Assembly (NCBI GenBank): GCA_027035825.1
Contig: JALVTX010000068.1
Coordinates: 1 to 10,613, forward strand
Length of the DNA stretch: 10,613 nucleotides
From: Mariprofundaceae bacterium
GTDB lineage: Bacteria > Pseudomonadota > Zetaproteobacteria > Mariprofundales > Mariprofundaceae
Direction of reading: 5' to 3'
Shown: positions 5,994 through 10,613 of the stretch, piece by piece
Layout: each line of letters starts with the position of its first letter
Numbering within the stretch: position 1 is the first letter of the stretch
The notes under the pieces: model-generated
Databases searched by the model: none
Told to the model about the DNA's origin: nothing
The model's input: the letters and a program-made list of their open reading frames with translations, nothing else
Position numbers and translations under genes: made by a program

Positions 5994-6610
5994 TGCGGAT
6001 GCGACTGCCGCATCAGGCGCGGGATTGCACCCAGCGCCGCGCGCTCGTGCCGTTGCTCGCCATCAATGGGTTGATGTTTGTCGTGGAACTCGCGGCCGGC
6101 ATCGCGGGCCAGTCCACCGGCCTCATCGCCGACTCGCTGGACATGCTGGCCGACGCGACCGTGTATGGCCTGTCGCTGTATGCGGTGGGCAAGCCGCCGC
6201 AGTCCAAGGCGCGGGCGGCCCGCCTTAGCGGCGTCTTCCAGATGCTGCTGGCGCTGGGCGTCATTGCCGACGTGTTGCGCCGGTTCGTTTTCGGAAGCGA
6301 GCCGCTCTCCGCATGGATGGTCGGCATGGGGCTGCTGGCGCTGGGGGCCAACATGCTCTGCCTGCTGCTGATCGCCCGCCACCGGCATGGCGAGATTCAC
6401 ATGCGGGCGAGCTGGATATTCTCGCGCAATGACGTCATCGCCAACCTGGGCGTGATCGCGGCCGGACTGTTGGTGGCCTGGCTGTCCTCGCCGTTGCCCG
6501 ATCTCGTCATCGGCCTGGGCATCGCCGCCCTCGTCCTCAATGGCGGCATCCGCATCGTGCGGGACGCCAACAGTGCCTTGGCCGGCTCGCCTACGAGGCC
6601 AGCCGCCTGA
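5993..6610 (+). CDS. Minimal cation diffusion facilitator (CDF) transporter without C-terminal domain
   Basis: The 205-residue product has six predicted membrane helices, starting at about residues 17, 43, 76, 106, 142 and 168. TM2 contains ADSLDMLADA, where D50 and D54 align with the HxxxD metal site of CzcD-type CDFs. TM5 contains SRNDVIAN, where D147 is kept but the His four residues before is Phe. The protein ends ~20 residues after TM6, so the usual cytoplasmic metal-sensing domain (~80-100 residues) is absent. CDFs export divalent metals against protons across the inner membrane; the substrate here is unknown. Its place after merF and the GDCCVxC gene suggests a soft-metal role. The start overlaps the previous stop as TGATG; GTG at 5990 is an alternative. 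Its 3' end overlaps the oppositely oriented SulP gene by 20 bases. Confidence 0.82.
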   Translation: MRMRLPHQARDCTQRRALVPLLAINGLMFVVELAAGIAGQSTGLIADSLDMLADATVYGLSLYAVGKPPQSKARAARLSGVFQMLLALGVIADVLRRFVFGSEPLSAWMVGMGLLALGANMLCLLLIARHRHGEIHMRASWIFSRNDVIANLGVIAAGLLVAWLSSPLPDLVIGLGIAALVLNGGIRIVRDANSALAGSPTRPAA

Positions 6611-8768
6611 GCTCCGCGTCGGCGCGCCGGAGGTTCTGGCTCAAGTCGTGCGCCAGCGCCATCAACAGCCGCATGCCCAGCTCCGCGTGCTTGCGGCACA
6701 GCCGCTTCAGGGCATCGTGCCCGAGCACCGCCACCTCGCAATCCGTCACCGCGCGCGCATCGGCCGTGCGCGGCCCCGGTTCCAGGAAGGCGATTTCGCC
6801 CACCGTCATCCCCGGCCCGAACTTGCCCAGCCGCAGGCGACGCTTGCCGCTTCCATAGGGCAGCAGCACCTCCACGTCGCCCTTCAGTATCACGAACAGC
6901 TCCTCGCCCTCATCCCCCCGTCGAAACAGGTATTCGCCGGCGGCGTAGCGCTTCCGCGCGAACCAGGGCGCGAGCCTGGCGCACTCTTCCGGGCCGAACC
7001 CGGACAGCAGCTCGCTCTGCTCCAGCGGCAACGGCGCATCGGACGGCGCTTCCTCCAGCCCCAGCTCGGCCAGCAGCCGGTCCTCGGCGTATTCCAGCGC
7101 GCTGTCGGAATCCCGAAACACGCGCAGGCGCACGTTGGCGTGATAGGGCACGATATGCTCGTGGCGGTGACCCTTGCGCTTGACCAATCCCATGCTCTTC
7201 GGAATGTGCGCCAGAACCAGCTCGCCGCCGCGTTCGCGCATGATGCCGGACATGTGCTCGATGAGCCGGATGGCCGTCAGGTCCACCTGGCCCACGCGAC
7301 GCATGTCCAGGATGATGTAGCGGGCGCGCTTCAGGTCGTCGGCCATCACCGTGAACAGGTGATCGGTGGTGCCGAAGAACAGCGTGCCCTTCAGATCGTA
7401 GCCGACGATGGCGTCCGGTGCCTTGGCCAGCAGCGCCCGGGCCTGGCGCGAGCGGCGACGCAGCGAGGTGCGGTCGGCCAGGTTCCAGCGCCGGTGCACG
7501 ACCGCCGAAAGCATCTGCGAGCGGATGAATTCCACCGCCGCCAATGCCACGCCCAGCGCCACGCCCACCATCAGGTCCCAGAACACCGTCACCAGCGTGA
7601 CGATGAGGGCAATCGCGCCGTCCAGCCGCGCCGTCGGCGTCCTCAGCCACAGCAGGATGTCCTTGTCCAGCATGCCGAAGATGGCGACATGCAGGATGAT
7701 GCCGGCGAAGACGCTGATGGGGAGCACGGCCGCCACGGGCCCCAGGAACAGCACCATCAGCGCCAGCGCCGCGCCCGCCGCCAGTCCCGACCAGTCGCGT
7801 CCGCCGCCGTTGATGGCCACCAGCGTCGCCGCCGTCGTGCCGGCGCCAGCCATGCCGCCCGCCGCCGCGGACAAGAGATGGCCCACGCCCTGCCCAATCA
7901 GCTCGCGGCCCGCGTGGTGGCGCCCGCCGGTGGAAACGTCGGCCACGATGCTGGTCAGCAACGTGTCCAGCGAGGCCAGCACCGCCAGCGAGGCCGCCGC
8001 GCCCAGCATGGACCACCACGGCCACCCGTCCAGCGACGCGCCGCCGGCCAGCCAGCCAATGCCGGTGTGCATGTCGGCCAGGCCCGGCAGCGCCCCCACC
8101 ACCCAGCCAGCCGGCGTCCCGCCGCCATGCAGCGCCACGAGCAGGTGGAATGCTCCCGTGCCGACGATCAGCCCCTGGATCACGCCCGGAACCTTTGGCG
8201 CCAGCCGCGGCCCCTGGCCGATGGCCAGCATGGTCACGCCGGCCGTGACCAGCGGAATCCAGCCGCCGTCGCCCAGGGCCGGCGCGCCCTCGCCGCTCGC
8301 GAGCGTCCTGACTTGCGAGGCCACCATCAGCAGCGCCGTGCCGGTCATGAAGCCGGACACCACCGGATAGGGAATGAACTTGATGAGCCGGCCCCAGCCC
8401 AGCAGGCCGATGGCCGCCTGCATCACGCCCGCCAGCGCCACAGTCAGCATCGTGGCCGCGGCCAGCGCATCGCCGACCAGTCCCGAGGCGTGCAGCATCG
8501 CCATCGCGCCGGAAAGCAGCACCAGCGTCGGGCCGGTGGGCGCGCTGACCAGCCCCCGCGTGCCGAATGCCGCGCCCGAGGCCAGGCACAGGCACACGGC
8601 GGCCACCAAGCCGGAGAGCGCCGCGCCCGCCGTGTCATGCGTCCATGGCGACCACAGTGCGATGCCAAACGCCATCGCCTGCGGCAGCAGCAGCATGGCC
8701 GCCGCCAGCCCTCCCCAGGCATCGCCGGCGCGCGGGCGCGCCAGGCCGCCCGTCAAACCTCCAATCAT
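6591..8768 (-). CDS. SulP-family anion transporter with STAS and cyclic-nucleotide-binding domains
   Basis: The 725-residue product has three parts. Residues ~15-420 form a SulP membrane domain with many helices, including SAPTGPT (75-81), the conserved region near the substrate site, and FIPYPVVSGFMTG (131-143). A STAS domain covers ~445-565, with YDLKGTLFFGTTDHLF and ILDMRRVGQVDLTAI. A Crp-type cyclic-nucleotide-binding domain spans ~588-715, with its phosphate-binding cassette GEIAFLEPGPRTADARA at 657-673; G657, E658, R667 and T668 are kept. SulP proteins carry sulfate, bicarbonate or other anions into the cell. The substrate cannot be told here. The intact cassette suggests gating by cAMP or cGMP. 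The gene is 64 bases downstream of the VWA gene on the same strand. No good Shine-Dalgarno precedes the ATG. Confidence 0.9.
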   Translation of the reverse strand: MIGGLTGGLARPRAGDAWGGLAAAMLLLPQAMAFGIALWSPWTHDTAGAALSGLVAAVCLCLASGAAFGTRGLVSAPTGPTLVLLSGAMAMLHASGLVGDALAAATMLTVALAGVMQAAIGLLGWGRLIKFIPYPVVSGFMTGTALLMVASQVRTLASGEGAPALGDGGWIPLVTAGVTMLAIGQGPRLAPKVPGVIQGLIVGTGAFHLLVALHGGGTPAGWVVGALPGLADMHTGIGWLAGGASLDGWPWWSMLGAAASLAVLASLDTLLTSIVADVSTGGRHHAGRELIGQGVGHLLSAAAGGMAGAGTTAATLVAINGGGRDWSGLAAGAALALMVLFLGPVAAVLPISVFAGIILHVAIFGMLDKDILLWLRTPTARLDGAIALIVTLVTVFWDLMVGVALGVALAAVEFIRSQMLSAVVHRRWNLADRTSLRRRSRQARALLAKAPDAIVGYDLKGTLFFGTTDHLFTVMADDLKRARYIILDMRRVGQVDLTAIRLIEHMSGIMRERGGELVLAHIPKSMGLVKRKGHRHEHIVPYHANVRLRVFRDSDSALEYAEDRLLAELGLEEAPSDAPLPLEQSELLSGFGPEECARLAPWFARKRYAAGEYLFRRGDEGEELFVILKGDVEVLLPYGSGKRRLRLGKFGPGMTVGEIAFLEPGPRTADARAVTDCEVAVLGHDALKRLCRKHAELGMRLLMALAHDLSQNLRRADAELRRLAS

Positions 8769-8782
8769 GTTCCGACTATAGC
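8769..8782 (-). promoter_or_regulatory. Possible -10 element directly before the SulP start
   Basis: On the minus strand TATAGT (complement of 8775-8780) sits 6 bases before the ATG at 8768. It would place transcription initiation at or next to the start codon. No -35 match is found at 17-18 bases (CGCGTC). This is a weak candidate; the gene may simply be read from the VWA operon. Confidence 0.25.
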
Positions 8783-8832
8783 AGCCCCGCCCGGAAGGAC
8801 GCGAGCGCCGATGCCCGCGCCGGAACGCAACC

Positions 8833-9621
8833 TTACTGGAACTTCAGTTGCAGCATCCGGCCGCCGGTCTGTTCGGCAATGGCGCGGAAGGCCACCTTGG
8901 CCTCGGGGTTGTTCACCCCGAGCGGCAGCGTGAACACCGGCGCGGGAATCGAGTGATAATGCACGGTATCCGTCGGCGGCTCGTCGCCAATCAGCAGATA
9001 GGCGCTGGGCACGGGCTCGTTCTTCGCCAGGTGGACGAAGGCGTGTCCGATGGTCTCGTCGGCACCAAAAAAGGGCGCGTTCTGCATCAGCTTGTCGAAC
9101 ATGTCGCCCATCGTGCCGTGATAGGTGCCGACGCGGTTGTCGGCATACCAGCTCACGGCCGAGATTTCCTTGCCCGAGCGGTAGGCGATGACGCGCAGCA
9201 CCGGAATCAGGAACTGGGTCAGGCCATGCATGGAGCCGGTGGCGTCCACCACCAGGTGCAGCTTGCGACCGGGCAGGGCCTTCAGCCCGCGGATGAAAAT
9301 GTCGAAGTCGTGCCGGCCCATGCCGCGCCCCAGCCCGGCGCTGGCCAGCACCGCCCTGGTTTGCGCCGCCGAGCCGCCCGCGCCCATGGCCTGAAGCATG
9401 CTCATCTCGCGCAGCAATCGCTTGTTCTTCTGCTGCTCCTTGGCAACCTGCTGTTTCAGGTCCTCGATTTCCTTCAGCATTTCTGGCGAGGTCTTGCCGC
9501 CGATGTTGGCCACGATGAGAATCATCACGAACAGGAACACGAACGTGGCGAGCATCAACAGCGCCATGTCCGAGAAGCTCTCGTAGATGGAGTCGTTGCG
9601 GGCGACGCGCCGCGAACGCAT
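8833..9621 (-). CDS. Membrane-anchored VWA-domain protein with MotB-like transmembrane segment
   Basis: The 262-residue product has a short cytoplasmic N-terminus and one transmembrane helix (about 19-40). D18 at its entrance, in FSDMALLMLATFVFLF, resembles the proton-carrying Asp region of MotB, ExbD and TolR. A short coiled coil follows (about 46-78, EIEDLKQQVAKEQQKNKRLL). The C-terminus (about 118-262) is a von Willebrand A domain with a MIDAS-like metal site: DATGS (D126, T128, S130), T190 and D213 (LIGDEPP). By analogy with MotB the VWA domain would be periplasmic. The gene begins 3 bases after the stop of the MotA/TolQ-like gene, so the two proteins are very probably an ion-channel pair. 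I see no OmpA-like peptidoglycan-binding domain. The partner of the VWA domain is unknown. No named family is claimed. Confidence 0.85.
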   Translation of the reverse strand: MRSRRVARNDSIYESFSDMALLMLATFVFLFVMILIVANIGGKTSPEMLKEIEDLKQQVAKEQQKNKRLLREMSMLQAMGAGGSAAQTRAVLASAGLGRGMGRHDFDIFIRGLKALPGRKLHLVVDATGSMHGLTQFLIPVLRVIAYRSGKEISAVSWYADNRVGTYHGTMGDMFDKLMQNAPFFGADETIGHAFVHLAKNEPVPSAYLLIGDEPPTDTVHYHSIPAPVFTLPLGVNNPEAKVAFRAIAEQTGGRMLQLKFQ

Positions 9622-9624
9622 GCG

Positions 9625-10613
9625 CTACTTGCCCCGGCCCACCAGGTATTTCAGGCGCGCGCGCCAGCCGCGCAGGCGATTGCGCAGGTGCACCTCGCGC
9701 CAGAGCATGCGGCCGTAGAGGCGGTGCGTGGCGATGGCCTTGAGCAAATCCTCGTCCTCGTTGACCTGCTGCGCCGTTTCGCGCAGCCGGCCCACCTCCT
9801 CGGCGAACTCGCGCATGGCGCCGCGGCTGCCGTCCAGCGATTCCTGCAACACCCGGATCCGCTGCTCCAGGTGCCCCATCTCGCGATCCAGCGCCCGCAA
9901 GTCGCGCTCGACCGAGGGCGAGAGATCGGCCGCGCCGTCCACCAGGCAGCTGCGCATCAGCAAGTCTTGCAACCCCTCGATGGAGTTCTCGGTGATCTGC
10001 GAGAACACGCGCAGCAGGATGCCGCCCAGGATGGAGCCCAGCAGCGTGGTGTAGAAGGCCACGCCCATGCCGGACATCGCGTGCCGCAAGCCGCGCAGCA
10101 GCGCCTCCTGGTTCTCGCCCAGCGCCTCCAGCGAGCCGGAGAGGCCGCTCAGCGTGATGGTGAGACCGAACACGGTGCCGATAAGGCCCATCGTGATCAG
10201 CAGGTTGCCCACCAGCGCCACCATGCGGCTGGCGCGGTGATGGGCCGCGAACTCCACCTCCACCACGCCCTCGATGTCCGGCCGCGCGCCCTTGCCGATG
10301 ATGGCCTGCAGGGCGCGGAAGAAATGATCCACGCGCCGCTTGCCCCGGGTTTCCATGCCCATGATGCCGTGCCGCGCCACGCGCCGCTCCAGCCGGTAGC
10401 CCTGGAACCACTCCAGGGTCAGCAGCAGCGCCTGCGCGAAGCTGACGGCCACTCCGAGCAGGAACATGGCCAGGATCACCCAGGTCATGCGCGTCTGATC
10501 CTCGCGGATGTACACCCACAGCCCGGCCTTGTTGTACAGGCCCTGGAAGATCATCAGCGAGGTGACGGCCCAGGCGACCCAGAAAACGAGCGTCTTCAGC
10601 CCCCGTTGATCGA
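9625..10613 (-). CDS. MotA/TolQ/ExbB-family proton-channel subunit, 5' end outside window
   Basis: An internal ATG at 10554 would give 309 residues, but the frame stays open to the window edge. The extra codons encode a hydrophobic stretch (LVFWVAWAVTSLMIF) that is clearly a first membrane helix, so the true start lies beyond 10613. Further helices are MTWVILAMFLLGVAVSF, a third with the family signature MGLIGTVFGLTITLSG, and a fourth with GVAFYTTLLGSILGGILL, containing the Thr pair typical of TolQ/ExbB channels. Between TM2 and TM3 is a cytoplasmic basic domain. After TM4 comes a ~130-residue tail with coiled-coil character (RDLRALDREMGHLEQRIRVL onward) and a very basic end (RNRLRGWRARLKYL). 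Such proteins form the pentameric stator around a MotB/ExbD-type dimer and use ion flow to drive motion. The partner here is the VWA protein. Confidence 0.87.
   Translation of the reverse strand, partial: DQRGLKTLVFWVAWAVTSLMIFQGLYNKAGLWVYIREDQTRMTWVILAMFLLGVAVSFAQALLLTLEWFQGYRLERRVARHGIMGMETRGKRRVDHFFRALQAIIGKGARPDIEGVVEVEFAAHHRASRMVALVGNLLITMGLIGTVFGLTITLSGLSGSLEALGENQEALLRGLRHAMSGMGVAFYTTLLGSILGGILLRVFSQITENSIEGLQDLLMRSCLVDGAADLSPSVERDLRALDREMGHLEQRIRVLQESLDGSRGAMREFAEEVGRLRETAQQVNEDEDLLKAIATHRLYGRMLWREVHLRNRLRGWRARLKYLVGRGK

Noticed and set aside
6540..8933. 797-residue open frame on the plus strand opposite the SulP gene
   Set aside because: Low-complexity Gln/Arg/His-rich translation in antisense to a well-recognised SulP-STAS-cNMP protein; no start signal or domain.
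9625..10554. ATG at 10554 as the true start of the channel subunit
   Set aside because: The frame remains open upstream to the window edge and encodes a membrane helix that fits the family, so the start is outside the window.
1..10613. tRNA, rRNA, CRISPR arrays, insertion sequences or attachment sites
   Set aside because: No cloverleaf, repeat-spacer pattern, transposase or terminal repeats were recognised on reading either strand.
9625..10613. Assignment of the channel-VWA pair to the Zorya defence system
   Set aside because: Only the channel-like layout is shared; the second subunit lacks an OmpA-like domain and no ZorC/D/E genes are in view.

Overview
The window is high-GC chromosomal DNA from a proteobacterium. 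A gammaproteobacterium is my best guess: the carbonic anhydrase has the E. coli Can length and residue numbering, and the mercury operator closely resembles the Gram-negative mer operator. The genus cannot be fixed from sequence alone. Most genes are G+C-rich (51 of 60 bases at 2101-2160, counted by hand). Two places stand out as AT-rich: about 367-1468 (25 of 60 bases G+C at 421-480) and a short promoter region at 4875-4919.

Layout, left to right. Bases 1-4462 (+) form a tightly packed housekeeping run: the end of tldD, a foreign-looking secreted HELGH metallopeptidase gene, pmbA (tldE), a PfkB-family adenosine kinase and a beta-carbonic anhydrase. The metallopeptidase gene sits exactly between the two genes of the TldD/TldE protease. 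Bases 4443-6610 (+) form a metal-response block: a mercury-type MerR regulator whose start lies inside the carbonic anhydrase gene, a ribbon-helix-helix/MazF toxin-antitoxin pair with its own promoter, then an operon of MerF, an 11-cysteine GDCCVxC protein and a minimal cation diffusion facilitator. A near-canonical mer operator (GTAC-N4-GTAC within an elongated promoter spacer) precedes merF. There is no merA, merP or merT in the window.

Bases 6591-10613 lie on the minus strand. In transcription order they are a MotA/TolQ/ExbB-type channel subunit (its start lies beyond the window), a one-TM protein with a MotB-like membrane Asp and a periplasmic von Willebrand A domain, and a SulP anion transporter carrying STAS and cyclic-nucleotide-binding domains. 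The CDF gene and the SulP gene converge and overlap by 20 bp.

The most promising candidate for an undescribed system is the channel-VWA pair. It looks like an ion-driven stator in which the usual peptidoglycan-binding domain is replaced by a MIDAS-bearing VWA domain. Next are the MerF/GDCCVxC/CDF operon without mercuric reductase, and the metallopeptidase gene lodged between tldD and pmbA.
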